NCBI GenBank assembly: GCA_002633005.1
Contig: NMRA01000086.1
Location: 929,000-992,999, forward strand
DNA: 64,000 nt
Source: Phoronis australis
Lineage: Eukaryota; Phoronida; Phoronidae
Direction of reading: 5' to 3'
Below are positions 1 to 13,045 of this stretch, piece after piece. The notes beneath the pieces were generated by a model, which was not told the DNA's origin, searched no databases, and saw only the letters and a program-made list of their open reading frames with translations. The stretch's first letter is position 1. Each line of letters starts with the position of its first letter. The position numbers and the translations under genes were made by a program.

Positions 1-469
1 TTGTCGCTTTTAATAATAGACTATGAGTTGAGAGCACCATCGTTCGCCAGTTTTTCTCGCAACGAGACAGAACACATGTTTATTTCCGGACTAACAGTAC
101 AGGTCTTCGTTCTTAAACAACTTGAGGCTGCTGTTACGCGATCATCTGATATTCAAGTTTTTACGTCCCGTCGGTGCTCCTTAATTATGCTCTTGAATAT
201 TTGGAAATTGTCTAAACCTCTGTATACACACCACACTTTTACGTATACGACTTTTTGTATGCTAAAACAGGTGTGTGTAAGCAGATGTTCCAACAAAAAT
301 TTTTGCTGGTGGCGTGACTCATACCCAGATGTGCACAATATGGTTTCACGAAACTTATGTGCCAAGTTCATGTGACGAAATCGAGAAGGGTTTTTAATTA
401 TCTTAAGAAAAACTCCAGAGACATGTTAAGTGCCAGAAACTCACCAGGATGCATGGAAATTTCACTATT

Positions 470-606
470 TGGCTACAAAAACAAACAAATTTCTTACACG
501 GGAAACCCCCCTCCCGACCTCCTCCCGCTCGGCGCCACGCGCCTAGGATTCGACCTTGGCGGGAATCCTAAGCCCCCCCTTGCTGAAAACGTAGATCCGC
601 CACTGG
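470..606. mobile_element. Partial copy of the GGCGGATCTAC element
   Basis: Contains ACACGGGAAACCCCC, CTCCCGCTCGGCGCCACGC and the terminus GAAAACGTAGATCCGCCACTG. The left end is missing. Confidence 0.6.
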
Positions 607-870
607 GAAGTTTAGTTTCCAACTTTGGCTGGTTTATGTTCGTGATGTCTTCAGTCCGGCCGCGACGGGCCTGTCTGTATTTCACGGACGAATAATTTGA
701 ATTTATCACCGAACAGACATCAAACTTCCGCGACCGCGAACGTTGGTAAATTGGCCTACCGAACTTTGTAGGCTACGGTACATGTACATTCAAATACCTA
801 AAAATCTGTAACAGCGAAATAAAATAACTCATTTGTTCAATAACTCGATGTGTTTGTAAACGTTTTACAT

Positions 871-1139
871 AGGTGCACCCACTCAGGGAAAGGGGAGCTC
901 GAACGAGCTCCCAATTTGTCGAATTGGGCAAAAAGGTCCGCCTCAGTGAAGAAAAAGTCCGAGCAAACGACACAAAAGTCCACAAAGGACACAGGAAATC
1001 GGCGCAAATGCGCAATTCGTAGGCCTGAACCTACTGCCCCCAAAGTTTGTTTTTAGTCCTCGTTGATTTTGTTCAGTTAAAGGTTCCCATATCGAGAAAT
1101 TCGAGCTCCCCCTTATATTTTAGGCTGGGTGCGCACATG
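871..1139 (-). mobile_element. Short TIR element (GTGCGCGCACCCAG family), copy 1
   Basis: A 269-bp element beginning AGGTGCACCCACTC and ending GCTGGGTGCGCACATG, flanked on both sides by the 9-bp direct repeat GTTTTACAT (862-870 and 1140-1148), a likely target-site duplication. The interior has the family hallmarks in reverse: GAGCTCGAACGAGCTC, GGTCCGCCTCAGTGAAGAAA and TTCGAGCTCCCCC. Confidence 0.75.
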
Positions 1140-1149
1140 GTTTTACATC

Positions 1150-3205
1150 GAATTTTGATGATTTATTGGTTTAAAACGATAAATTCAAGCGGCAAGCTGA
1201 CACTAGTAAGCGTTTGGTGAACTAGTGAACAGACTGCATTCGAACCACTGACGTCATTGGTTAATTTCAACACCTCCGTATGCCGTCAGGTGTCAGGTAA
1301 AAGAGCTGTATTTGCTGTTATCGAGTGGAACTACTCGATCAAAATTGATACAAACTAAGATGTTTTTGGTGGCATTCTCCTTTAAATAAAGGTTCTTGAT
1401 AAAAGGTCTCAGCGAAGTTCAAATCAGCTGGAGGTCGTCATTGGCATTTGAGGGATTCTTTTCCATGTATAACATACAAAAATCGGTTTAATTGGTGTAT
1501 TTGCATGCTCCTAACTATGCTCATGTATAACAGGAACTGAACGGCAATGTTATTCGAGCATCATCTATGCTAAACAAAGTGCAGTTGTATTAACCGACAA
1601 CTTCTAAAAGTGAAAACAAAAAAATCTGCAAATAGGTGACTTTTGCACTAATGACGTACCTTGGGGGCTCACATAGCCCACACAATGCAGTTTTAGCCCC
1701 CAACACCACGTCACGATACCTACTGGACATGGCTGAGTGCTTTACCGCGGATCATTTTCTACACAAAATTCGTTCTTAAAAACATTAGGCAATTTTCGAC
1801 GTACTTCATATTCATAGTCGCTATATCTTGTGTGTCTATGTAATTTGACCAAGCAATCACAAGGATACGGGAATATAGTTATTAGTTAGTTGAGTTTCCG
1901 GTTCAGAAATATATTATTTGTTTTGTTTTCTGACGCATTTTGCTTAATTAAGAACACAACAAACATGTTCTTGATATTTACTGTTTTCCGAAAAACGCTT
2001 GAAGTTATTAGCTTTGACCAGACTCAGAATACGTTGTTTTTGTTATTTTATTACAAATCACCAATTCATTTTTTTAAGTCTTCACTTCGCACTGATGGGC
2101 AATGTTTGTGTAACTCAGTTCATGGTACTGTAATTAAATAGCATACTACAAGAGAGTCATCACTCACTATTTTGTATTTTGAAAGTTCAACGGGAAATGA
2201 AGTTATGGGCGTTCTCGCTACTGCGCCTTGCATCACCCTGTTCCACGCATTGCCTGCGACTTCAATTGCCGACTCGTCACATAGCGACTCAAGACCGGAT
2301 GAGCGTGGTATTGTTTTAAACCCCAAAGCGCTTCGGTTGAAAATTCAACGTCAAAAGCTAAACAGCGGTGAAAGGCCTTTTCATCTTATCATTTGGAAAT
2401 TTGATAAAGTGGCCTAAATTTTCACTTCGCTCAATAGATGAAGAAATGTCGCACTCGTACGAAAAGAGTTTCAAGACTTTCTTTACCACGGTAGGGTTTA
2501 TTGCTATTGTCACAAAGAACAGTTCAGAGCGTTTCCGAATAAATGAGCTTTTCAAATATCATTGGACTTGCCAGCCCTTCCAAAATGTGACAACTTCAGT
2601 TCAGTAGCAGGTTATTTTTAATGCCAACTGAATGTGAAAAGTAAAATTACTACTGTACACAATTTGTAAAGTGCAAATTGATAGGCATATGCGTATCTGA
2701 GCTTGGATGTTTGGGTGTTCGGGAGGGGTTGCATACGACATAACTTAGCCCGCGTGGAGGCGTAGAAGTGTTTCACCCTTCCCGGCGGTCGCCACCAATT
2801 TCAGCCCCTCCCACTCGTCACCAAATTCATACCCTCGCCACTAATGCCACCCCCTTTCTTAAATGTCTTTTCCGTATTTTTCCTTCAGAAATATTTCTTA
2901 TTTTGCTCGAATTTCTGCACCTTTCCGCCCACGTAGATAGGCCTGGCACTGACGTCTTTGAAAACTATTATTTGGCTTCCTCACCATTTTGGGGCAGAAT
3001 CTTGAGTTTATGTGAGATAACATTTCTAATGATACACGATAACACCATGGACCAAGCCGAGTTCATAATTTGCTTCAACGGGTAGACTGATTGACTGCCA
3101 CTAATTTGACTTATTGGTGTTAATTGCGACTTAGGTTTGATGTAATTAGCGCTGCGGGAGACTAACTAGTCTTTGACTTAATTAAGCCGTAACAAGGGAT
3201 GGTAT
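1150..3205. other. No gene seen
   Basis: AT-rich spacer with the dispersed repeat at 2200-2350 and a TGACGTCA palindrome near 1249. A pyrimidine-biased stretch (2770-2860) gives false frames. Confidence 0.6.
2200..2350. repeat. Dispersed repeat, copy 1
   Basis: CGACTCAAGACCGGATGAGC and then AAACCCCAAAGCGCTTCGGT match, inverted, the block at 18730-18850. It continues into GACTTCAATTGCCGACTCG. No inverted ends found. Confidence 0.55.
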
Positions 3206-3210
3206 TAATT

Positions 3211-3515
3211 CCATGACTGCACCTCTAAATTCAAGGTACGATACCTTTAACTCTTATCCCGGACCAGTAGACACCTCACCCGCGGTACATGTCCCCGCCG
3301 GGACCCGCTCCCTTAAACTCTACTCACTCACCATAAATTTCATCCACGGACTAGAAAGGGGCCATGGAATCTATTCCCCGGGTCTTAGTTTGGTCAGTCA
3401 CAGGTTATGGAGCTTTTATGTGTACAGTTTATGGGTGCGGGTTTGGAGATTGGTGTCTGCTGACTCGGGACAAGAGTTTAGGAGGTCTTAGGTTGAAATT
3501 TAGGGGTGTATCGTG
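3211..3515. mobile_element. Diverged inverted-repeat element
   Basis: The left arm (CACCTCTAAATTCAAGGTAC, then AACTCTTATCCCGGACCAG, TAGACACC) matches, in reverse, the right arm (GGTGTCTGCTGACTCGGGAC, AAGAGTTTAGGAGGTC, TGAAATTTAGGGGTG). Arms are about 110 bp, about 75% similar by eye, separated by about 80 bp. Open frames here follow from the element's pyrimidine/purine bias. Confidence 0.55.
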
Positions 3516-3744
3516 GATAAATGGAAGTGTAGCTTACGTCACTCCAGCACGTGCTTGTTACATCTACTTAACAACGCTCAGATTTACAGCGTTCGTAGTG
3601 ACATCTTAGTTACTACCGCCAAAGGGACGTTAAGTTGCATTCAGTAAACGACGACGAGATTGTTAGGAGTGGTTGAAAATGAGTTGATTTTGATTGGATC
3701 TGAATCAGATAGATTCTATTTTTTTATTTATTTAGAGTGTATTA

Positions 3745-3830
3745 CAACCGCCGCAACCACCACCACCACCTTTACCACCACCACCATCACCACCAACCAC
3801 CATCACCTCGGTCACCATCATCATAAGAGC
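3745..3830. repeat. CCA/ACC-rich simple repeat
   Basis: Interrupted ACC and CAC triplets; gives false Thr/His-rich frames. Confidence 0.8.
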
Positions 3831-3909
3831 AGTTGTGTTACCGCACATTATTGTCACCATGGTACTCACTATAATTTATGTATTGGACTTTACAAGAGTG
3901 AACTGTAGG

Positions 3910-5487
3910 CCACGCCATGAAACAATGTTTAAAATATATATTCAGCATTTACCAACCATAGATATTGATGGGACGACTTTCGCTTGATGGTGACAGAATA
4001 ACCGCCGGGGAAGTGTGATCATTTGGCAAGAGTCGTCTGCACTTTCCAGAGAAGGATACCATCAATACTACACTTTGACTTACATCGCATTCATTACTGT
4101 TAGGTGTTAGCTCTTTTTTCTTGCTTTGCTGTAAAAACTTCTGTTCTTGACGTTAATAGGCCGCTGAACTTCAATCAAGGATAATGGTTGTTATATCATT
4201 AATAAACTATTGAGCAATTTTGATGTCATTCATTTTTGATTATCCCTTGAGTAAAAAAACAATGTAAAAACTATGATAATTAACATTAAGTTATTTGAGA
4301 CCTTTTATATTTAACGAGGATATCGATTACTACCCAAGATTGATGAGTGTTTGTTATTCCAATCTTGAGTGAAAGCATTATTTATATAGCGGGGAACGGT
4401 TACATTTCCGAAATGATCCGTCGGATGGCGTTACTGCGGAGAGATCTACACTACTAAATGACGGGGGTGTGCCAGTAAGTCGCTAATAAGTAAAATAAAG
4501 AGTCCAAAGTGAAGGTATATGTAGAAACCACATCTTGAATTCTAGAGTCCAAATGTACTGGCGTTGTTCCATTGTTTATACGTCGCAACTGCTAGCGTTG
4601 GGTAACCTAGGCAGCAATATATTTTTGGAAATCTTATGGAATAACAAATCAGGGCAAGATTGCATAGAACTTACAATCTTATCTGCTGGATATCACTCAC
4701 ATATGCGAATACTACTACAATGTCCTTGTAATCGAATTAATTCTGGTCTGCTGGTCTCACAAAATTAAACTCCTAGAACCTCGGAGGCATCACACCTCCT
4801 TCAAAGGGAAGATGGGTATTGGCGAGAAGCTTCGTCTCTTGCTTTCTCACTAGATTTCGTCTCGTTACCAAACAATCTGTTATATAAAATGCAGCGTATG
4901 CACAAGCTCAGTCTCCCCCGCTCCACTACAGACCTTCGTTGCGCCCGTTTCGGCACCGCCTTGGTCCCAGGTATTGCACCGGCCCCCTATTTGAAATCGA
5001 AGTGTTCTATTTTTTCTCGCTGGCCGTTTTTTCGCAGACGCGGAGGGAGGGTGGCCAGTTTTGTACTGGCCTAGGTGACGTCGGTCGGTCGGCTCAAAGT
5101 CCTGGGTGATGTCACTTCGTCGGCTTAATTTCACTCCCTCCGGCTTCTGTCGCGTAATTCATCGGGCCTGTCGCCGTCAAAATTAATGATGCCTCATTAA
5201 AAAATTTTTACTCTTCCTTGAGTAAACTAAATTATTTACCCGGGTGTTGGAATATTGGCGTTCTTCAGTTATTGTGATGCTAAAATTGCGATGGGCTCTT
5301 TGGGCGCCATTGCGTCACCTATCGGGCCAATTTCCATGTTCTTCAATCAACTGTGGAGGTTGCGTACATGTCATAACAATCGGAAGTGGTTTCATTTCGT
5401 TACAAGTTTTTACTATTTTAATACCAAAAAAAACCAATTCCAGAAAATACTCTAGAGAGATATCGCAAAGTTTTGGAAAATGATGCG
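3910..5487. other. No gene seen
   Basis: Unique-looking spacer. Frames at 4535-5134 and 5244-5483 on both strands show no domain or splice logic. Confidence 0.55.
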
Positions 5488-5535
5488 TACGTGCGCGTGT
5501 CATGAGATTGCACTGTTTTCAAAACGACGGCACTA
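5488..5535. repeat. Fragment shared with 37370-37415
   Basis: GCGTGTCATGAGATTGCACT then GTTTTCAAAACGACG matches GCGTGTCACGAGCGC then ATTGTTTTCAAAACGACG immediately upstream of a Penelope-like remnant. Confidence 0.45.
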
Positions 5536-5849
5536 GGGTTTTTCTTTGTTACAAAAGGCGGAGAATTACGAAAAATTACGTTTATTAGATTTTGTTTACT
5601 TCTATAAACGGCTGTAACGGGCAATGTGAATGTCAATTCATTCCCAGATTCTGCATGCACCCCTGCAGATTGTTAGCTCTAAGATTCACGACGAGGTGAC
5701 TAGCTGAGCACCCGGGTTGTGTGAAATTTCGGTGTCTAACGGAGCTCTACACACGGCTACCTAGATGTAAGTTGACGACAGTCTTCATACAGCTAGCTGG
5801 CTTTCTACCTCAGTATGTACATTTATGATACAACCTCTTTAAATACATC

Positions 5850-6010
5850 CAGGGGCGGATCCAGGATTTTGAGTTGGGGGGGGGGCACGGCAAATAGAGT
5901 ATTAGCCAGAATTTTGCCCTTCAGACATTCGCACCCCCGAACTGCCAAATGGAAGCTGGGAGAATTTTATGGGGGGCCATGGTCCCCTTGGCCACCCTCT
6001 AAATCCACCA
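5850..6010. mobile_element. Short TIR element with GGGGCGGATCCAGG end
   Basis: AGGGGCGGATCCAGGATTTT at the left and GGCCACCCTCTAAATCCACC at the right form an imperfect inverted pair around about 120 bp with a long G run. Terminus type as in the other GGCGGATC elements here. Confidence 0.5.
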
Positions 6011-6169
6011 TATACTTTGTGTACTGTACAATATTTTAAATGCATTCATAGTTTTTACTTTAAACTGAAGAATATCTGTTTACTGTAGGGTCAAATGTTC
6101 TGGAAAGAAATTTGTACTGCCTAGGGGAAGAATCCCACAGCCGCACACCTTAATTGCCTACTAAAATCT

Positions 6170-6310
6170 GACAGGTGACAGAAATTCTGCTTGAAGCTTT
6201 GAACACGGTCTCTTCAAGAAGTATTCCTGTCTCTTGCGATGAATGACTCGATCGGTTCACTCTTAGGTGTAGCTATTTCCCCTCGTCGTTTCCCACTAGC
6301 CGCTACCCGT
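6170..6310. repeat. Fragment shared with 37420-37560
   Basis: GAAGCTTTGAACACGGTCTC, then GAAGTATTCCTGTC and GTGTAGCTATTTCCC match the 37.4 kb block in order. At 37 kb the two fragments are contiguous; here about 640 bp lie between them, including the TIR element at 5850. Confidence 0.45.
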
Positions 6311-8793
6311 ACAGAAGGGTTATAAGAGCCTGTATTTTTAAAGTTTGGTAGCTAGACACTCATTTTTGACAACATAGGATCTGTCCGAGCAATTTTTCAA
6401 ACATGATGGGTTCTTAAGAAGACAGTCCGAGAATCACCGTGGCTTCGAAAAGGTTTGGCCCTGTGGCCGGGCCGGGAATTAACACCTTACAAAAGTGTTG
6501 TTCTTTCGAAACAAAACTCAACGAAAGGTATAGATTTTCACTGAGCTCCAAACCAACTAGGTACTTTTTGAGTCCACTGTCTAAATGGGTATTCCCACAG
6601 TATTAGATCACCCATCTTTAGGGTCCATTCGGAACACTTCGGGTGTTTTCGTAGTAACAAATTTCTTCTCGGAGCACCTCGGGTATTTTCGTAACCTCAA
6701 CTTTCCATTTGGTGTGAATGTTATCTGCTCGTGTGCGGCGTTAAGTGTTATGGCAAGTCAAGTGAGAATTATAGACTGACTCAAGTTTACAGACGCGTAG
6801 CTTTCACCTCTCAGGGAAGTGAATATTTTCAGTGCATCCTTGAACTTCAGTCATTTTACGGCCAATCCTTTGCCAGTATGAAAGTCACATGACTCGCAGT
6901 GTGGCTGAATCTGAACGTGTGCAGGTTACAGTCACCCCTGAAGAGAAATTTGAAGCTACGGAAATACCCAAGCTGCTCCGAATGGCTTAGGGCCCTTGAT
7001 TGTCGTGCGAGGGCCACACGATCCAACTTTGCAGAAAACGTGAGAGCACTGGAAGGTGACGTTCATGACGGATGGCGGTTAGCTCGGAAATCAGTTGTGG
7101 CCAATTGCGATGTCCCTGGGAGTGAATGTCGGGCGCAAACCGGGGAAGATGTGAATATTGAGAGGCACCTCGAATTACCAGGGCCTTGCTAAATTCTGGT
7201 ATCTTAGTATCCTGGAAAATCTTAATCCGGCTACCTGTCTTCACGTGACGTGACAAGCTCACAACTTTGAGAGTAAACAAATTGCCGGCTGTGATTTCCG
7301 TCATTGATTATTTTCAAGGTTTGCAAGTAACAGGGCTCCGCCTTCCACTGAACACTTGAAGGGGAAACTTAGTTATGATTTAGTTATAAACACTAAAGGT
7401 ACATTATGTCTCTGACTGAATGGCTGTATTATTAATAGGTGACGATTGCTGTCACAGGAACAGGATTGGAACGTTTAGACAATTTGCAACAGTATTCACT
7501 ATACTTGTCTCAAATGAAGACAGTGGGTACACGTGATTGGCTTCGCCAGGTCATCTTCGCCAGATTTCGAAATTCATAACTATTTTGTTATGACCAATGT
7601 CCCAATAGTATTTCAATCATTTGGATATAATTCCTAGTTTGCCGCAAATTCCAGTGTCCAAAGTATAAGATTTTTTTACTGCAGCGCCCAGCACTGAATG
7701 GTGCTGGAAGCAGACAATATCATCTTTGATAAAAGGTCTTTTGGTTCATGTTTTGAGGTGAAACCCTGTTTTTTAACACGGTGAATGATCATTCCAAATT
7801 AAATTGAACCAATAGACGGACCATACTATTTGCTTCAACTGAAACATTTACCAAAGCTAACTCCATTTATTGGAGTTTGAAGTCGGCAATTTCGGCTTGA
7901 CCTAATTGGCCCTTCGTGGAGCTTTAAAGTTTTTTGCTTTTCATGCAAATCCAAAGTTAATATACCTGTACAAAATGAATAAAGAGACTTACTTCCTACA
8001 GAGCTTAGATGTATATAATTCGTTACATTTACATCACTTGCATTCACCTGCACTCAAAAGACATGCAGGCTACTCAGACAATAATCGGTAGCAGCATCAA
8101 CGATTCTTGGTTTCCTCAAAATAAGGCTTCACTACTGCGGTTCATAGGTGAATCTCTTTCGCTTCAATAATTCAACAGTGATTTGAATACCTGTTAATTC
8201 TCACCTTTGAGCAGCACGATTGGCCTTTATGTCAACGGTTTAGTGCTGGTAGTCTTTTCACTGTTTTCATTCTCATTGGACAATAGCTCTGGTGGCCGAG
8301 AACCGTTTCGTTACCTCAGTTTAATTACAGGGGCATGGGAGCCTCCACTCTTGCATAAAGTCATCGCTCAGTTTAGTCGTAGTTTGGGTATTTGAACCCC
8401 TATAAAACCATTTTCGCAAGGGCGAATTTTGACTCTTATTCAAGTCACATCAAAACTCGTCTGTTATCTTTAATGTACGCGGAGTTAACAAAATATCATT
8501 TCGATTTCTACTTGGTTAACACGTATCCAGAGAAAGCGGCAACCAAAATGTTTTTTTTGCAAACGCAATATAGGTAATCTTTTTTCCCTTCAGTTCCCAT
8601 GGACGTTCTCAATAAGAGCGTCCTTTTGTCATAAACTTTTCTTAGATGTGAAAAAATCCCGTGAACGTTCGTTAGACGTCTGATGTCTCTTCTTGTCATC
8701 TCGTCCCAAATCAGGATGCAGATCTGCCTTTTTACCGCCAGCAGAGGAACTTAAAATGACGTGTTTTGTAGTTAAGCTCTGTTTGCCCTTGGA
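6311..8793. other. No gene seen
   Basis: Spacer. A GC-richer patch (6940-7190) has open frames on both strands (97 and 105 codons), without recognisable motifs. Confidence 0.55.
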
Positions 8794-8918
8794 AATCACG
8801 TTCATTCAATAAGATATTCGTCATTTTCCGTACGACGTTATAACGTATAATATAAGTAGTAATGTACACGATAACGTCACACGGAAATAGACGAACTTCG
8901 TATCGACTGAGCGTGATT
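8794..8918. mobile_element. 125-bp hairpin, deleted derivative of the 20.1 kb element
   Basis: The two arms of the 858-bp element appear here only about 30 bp apart: ATTCGTCATTTTCCGTACG and CACGGAAATAGACGAAC. The 20 kb copy places about 760 bp between them. Fits an internally deleted MITE. Confidence 0.6.
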
Positions 8919-10439
8919 GCGAACGCTCATTTTAAGTGTCTGACGTGCCTTCTAATCGCACCTCCTATCGGTCTTTTATAGAAATTCAAAACCTTAACGC
9001 ATTACTGGTACATATCACTATAAAGTGTTCAAACTTTAATTACCAAGGGCCTCGTTGGTTGATGAAAATCTTACTTGAGATGGCAACTTAACGTTTGTTT
9101 GTCATGATGTCGGTCTCAAGGGCACATCTTTCGTGAATACACATACTTTTACGCAGATATGTGAATCTGCTTGGGTAGCTGACGATTGCCCAGTCAGACT
9201 ACGCTCATGCCGGTAAATTCAACTGGCAATTGGGGGTTTCTGCTCGTTTAAATTTTCTAATTACCGCCTAAGTTTTTACGTAAGCCAACATTAGCGTGTT
9301 CGAGAAGACTCCTTTAACTGGAATAATTTCTACGACCCGTATTTAAAAGGGCTGATAACCTTTGCGCTAATTGACAACAAAATTATACGCTAATTCGTGC
9401 TTTATATAATTAAACGATGGCTGAGCTCAGCATTTTTAAGATCAAGTTTATAAAAGTAGGCTGACATAAAAGTTGAGTAGTAATTAGCTGACAAATTGGT
9501 ATATGTATTTGGTATAATTTTCAGAGGTAAACGAATACATGTAGTCGAACACGTTACTTATGTTACGACTAAAGGATCACAACGTGCGCGCGCATTGAAG
9601 CAGTTGCCTACTGGGGATACCTTATGAGCAGTCTTTGCTGCAGGGTAAAATGGAATTTCCTTTTGAAAAAGATCACGCGAGAAAATGTTCAAGAAAAACA
9701 TTTAATCTCTCTTGGAAAAAATAAATGGCCGCAAATATGCAACAACTTTGGCTCAGAACTCCCGGGGAACAGCGTTTGGGAGTCCGAGTTGAACTTTGGA
9801 TGAATTTGCTATTCCGTGTGATTACTGGTTCTGAACGTGCTTTACTCATGTGTTGAATGGAATCCAAGGCAGCAAAGATACAGACTAACCTGAGTGACAC
9901 AATGTAATTACATAATTCCTGAGAAACGTAATAACCACTTTTCTTGTCACCTACTTTGATCTTAATTTTACCGATTCGTCATCCGTATTTTTCGTTTTGT
10001 GTGTCTGTCCTTTTGCCAGCTCGAGGCCGGATACTGCCACGCCGCTGAGAAAGGAACTGACCATAGAACTCTGGTTCTGACTAATTCCAGTCAACTCGGT
10101 GTGCACTCTACGGCATAGCCAACTAGGGTGCATGGTATTTCCAAGAGTAGCTTGGGGACGGAACAATTTTGGATTTAGCTCGAAGGGGGTTTTCCCAAAA
10201 CCAGACCATAGCCTGTTCATTTGGTAGGCTAATAACACTGTCAGGTCGAGGGGTACTCCCCGGAAAGCCGGCTTGGAAGGCGATTTCAAGAACCAGCTCT
10301 TAGCCCAGATCCAGCTTGGATAAACGTTTTTGCATTTTTAACGTTTATTACAAAAATACAATGTATAATAATATTATGCATAATAATAAAAGCTAAGCCC
10401 AGAAAGCACTACATCTGGGCGTCAAAATATTACAAATAT
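8919..10439. other. No gene seen
   Basis: Spacer with a 112-codon minus-strand frame at 9951-10289 of unremarkable composition. Confidence 0.55.
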
Positions 10440-10500
10440 ACATAAATATGTATGTATGAATGTATGTATGCATGCTTGCATGTACAGTATTTATGTATAT
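10440..10500. repeat. TATG/ATGT simple-sequence tract
   Basis: Repeated TATG and GCATGC-type tetramers. Low-complexity sequence only. Confidence 0.8.
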
Positions 10501-10621
10501 AATCATGTGTTTTGGTCAGTTGCTTTATAAAGGTTCTGTTGAATGTCGAACTTTGTTCCGAGGATACGAACGAAACGGAACAGAGATTGTTAATAACGAC
10601 AAATGTCGTGTATTCAACCAA

Positions 10622-10730
10622 TTTTGCATATACATATATATATATATCTACATTACATATACATTACATATACATTATATATACATTACATATAAATTAC
10701 ATATACATTACATATACATATATTAACGTT
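10622..10730. repeat. TA-rich tract with ACATTACATATAC repeats
   Basis: A TA run followed by about nine near-repeats of a 12-bp ACATTACATATA unit. Confidence 0.85.
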
Positions 10731-10749
10731 TTTGCATTCGATGTTAGGT

Positions 10750-10842
10750 ACGATAAACAATAACGATAATGATAATGACAATGCTAACACTACTACTACT
10801 TCTACTACTACTAATAATAATAATAATGATAATGATGATGAT

Positions 10843-10902
<60 letters not shown>

Positions 10903-10912
10903 AATAATAACG
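10750..10912. repeat. Compound trinucleotide microsatellite (GATAAT, ACT, AAT, AAC)
   Basis: A patchwork of GATAAT/ACT/AAT units followed by more than 20 uninterrupted AAC units (about 10844-10900). Translates as poly-Asn, poly-Leu or poly-Val in different frames; not a gene. Confidence 0.95.
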
Positions 10913-10919
10913 GCGTCAT

Positions 10920-12790
10920 AAAGATAAGAACTCAATTAAGTTTTCTTCGAATGTCTTTTGTTTTTTTGAGGTAAGATAGTAAAGGTATTGCATCGAAAAC
11001 TGATTTCCCCCAATGAATGACGGATGTAGGAATTACTTTGGAGTCATACAATTTTTTGGCATTGGAACACTAATCGGGGTCCCGATTTATTAAAAAAACG
11101 AGTTATTACTGATTGAAACAAATCGGGCCGCAACGTGTGGCTCGGTTTACATGTGTAACGGCTCGTTTTGGTACAGTTGTACTAAAACGGGTTGTTACAA
11201 TAGGTCATCTCGGTACGGCGCACCATTCGTGAGCCATGCGCGACCAGGCAACGTTACCCGCGGTCATATTGTCCACCCAATAGTAACGCATGCGGTAGAT
11301 GGACCAGTTTCATTTCAACCTATGATCGCCCAAGTAACACATTCTGTTGCAAATTATTAATTAGTATAGTTGGGAAGCACACTCAAACAGATTTCATTAT
11401 TAACACTACTTTAGTCAGTAATTACCAAGAAATTACGCCGCTTTTTACGTATATAAAGAGCAAGACAAACAATATATTAAGCGCAGTATTGGCAAATGTT
11501 TCTATTTGCAACCTCTTGTCTGGCGGTAGGTGTCGCTTTTTGATGGATGGATGGATGATATATTCTGTCATGCCTTGCGCAAAATTAGATCGAAGGCATC
11601 AACTACATCGAGAGGTTAATTAGTCGAGTTCGATTGTGATGATTACATCTTATCGGAATAAGCCAGCATTAATAATTTGTATAGCGATCACAGTTTAAAT
11701 TATATTGCGTGTGCAGTACGGGATATAGTCGAGGCAAGCCGACGGGATGATTGAACACAATGACAAAATGACACGCAGGCCTATTGCATGCTGAAATCTT
11801 AAGAAGAACAAATTTCCAGTCTGAGGTAAGATGACAGTATTGTAGCAGATTGTTGGCCATGAGTGGAAGACAGCTTTGCCGAATTCTGAAAGGTAGATTT
11901 ATGGCGTCAACACCCGGACGTGAGTCCTCGAACTGTTTTTGATTATGATTATCAAATTCCGAACCATTTTTTTCAAATTCTACTCACTATTTTGAACTAT
12001 TTTCCGTTTTATGAGAAGTGTTAGAGACTCGTTCATCTTGAATTTAATTATCTTCCAGTCTTGTCAGCAAGTAATCTGTTGGAGTAGCGAAGGTCGTGTT
12101 TTGACAGACGTGACAAGTTGTTTTGCATTTAAATAGTGACCTATTTTAAATTCTGCTATTTTTACATACACACGTAAAAATAAAGTACTAACAATCACAG
12201 TTCTATCGGAATCACATGCCGCTACTGTACCTCAGGTGGTCCACAACATGGGCTAAGGTTTGTAATAGTTTCATAGCGCTTTTTCTCAGTTATCTGATAA
12301 TGACATGGCGACGTCATTAGAAATACGTGTTCAGTTAGCTATTCAAATGGAAAACATTTCCACCTGATCTGAGTGGTGTTTTTATTTATTAGGGCTCAAT
12401 CTTCTTGCCCTTATGTCAACGTGCGAGAGGTCCATAACTATCTCGCCCACTCAGCCGCAGTGCATCGGTTTTAATGATACTCGACTCGAACAGTGATAAA
12501 TAGAATAATTACATTACAATTCTGCCTTATTGCCTGTAACTTACAGAAAAAAAGAAACTGCAGGCGGTCCGATACCTGAATTTCTTCGGACGTGCGCAGG
12601 CCACATAGGTCGGGTCCATTGCATAAAACACCTGATGTGGACAACATCAGAACCCCAGTCTTACGTTTAGGTAGCCACGCGGCTCTTTCTGAGGTTACAG
12701 AACTTCCTAGCCATGTAAGCCACATTCATCAGCTAATGGTGCTTGACATTTGAACCAAGCTACTGTTCACAGATAGCGCCTCCTACTTCC
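10920..12790. other. No gene seen
   Basis: Spacer. A block at 12555-12640 (GCAGGCGGTCCGATAC, GGACGTGCGCAGGCC) is loosely repeated at 14450-14515. Confidence 0.55.
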
Positions 12791-13045
12791 CATGCGCGCA
12801 CCCAGCCTAAAAATGGGGGGGGGGGGCTCGAATTTTTGAGAATGTGGACCTTTTACAAAAAAAAACGGGGTACGTTCAGAGCTAGGAATTTGAAGTGTGC
12901 AGGTAGTTCCTGCCTTTTTAGTGGACTTTTGTCTCTCGTTTTTTACTTTTTCGGACTTTTTTTCTCTGAGGCGGACATTTTTGCCTACTTCGACAAATGG
13001 GGGGGGGGTCATTCGAGCCCTCCGAGCCCCCTGGGTGCGCGCATG
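12791..13045 (+). mobile_element. Short TIR element, copy 2
   Basis: The ends CATGCGCGCACCCAG and CTGGGTGCGCGCATG are perfect 15-bp inverted repeats. Flanks carry the direct repeat CTTCC. Inside are a G run, CTCGAATTTTTGAGAATG, GTGGACCTTTTAC, CTTTTTTTCTCTGAGGCGGA and a second G run. This is the best preserved copy. Open frames crossing it on both strands are by-products of the element. Confidence 0.8.

Noticed and set aside
3660-3908. His/Thr-rich protein
   Set aside because: Compositional product of an ACC/CAC triplet tract.
10686-10974. Poly-Leu, poly-Asn and poly-Val frames
   Set aside because: Translations of AAC/AAT microsatellite sequence.
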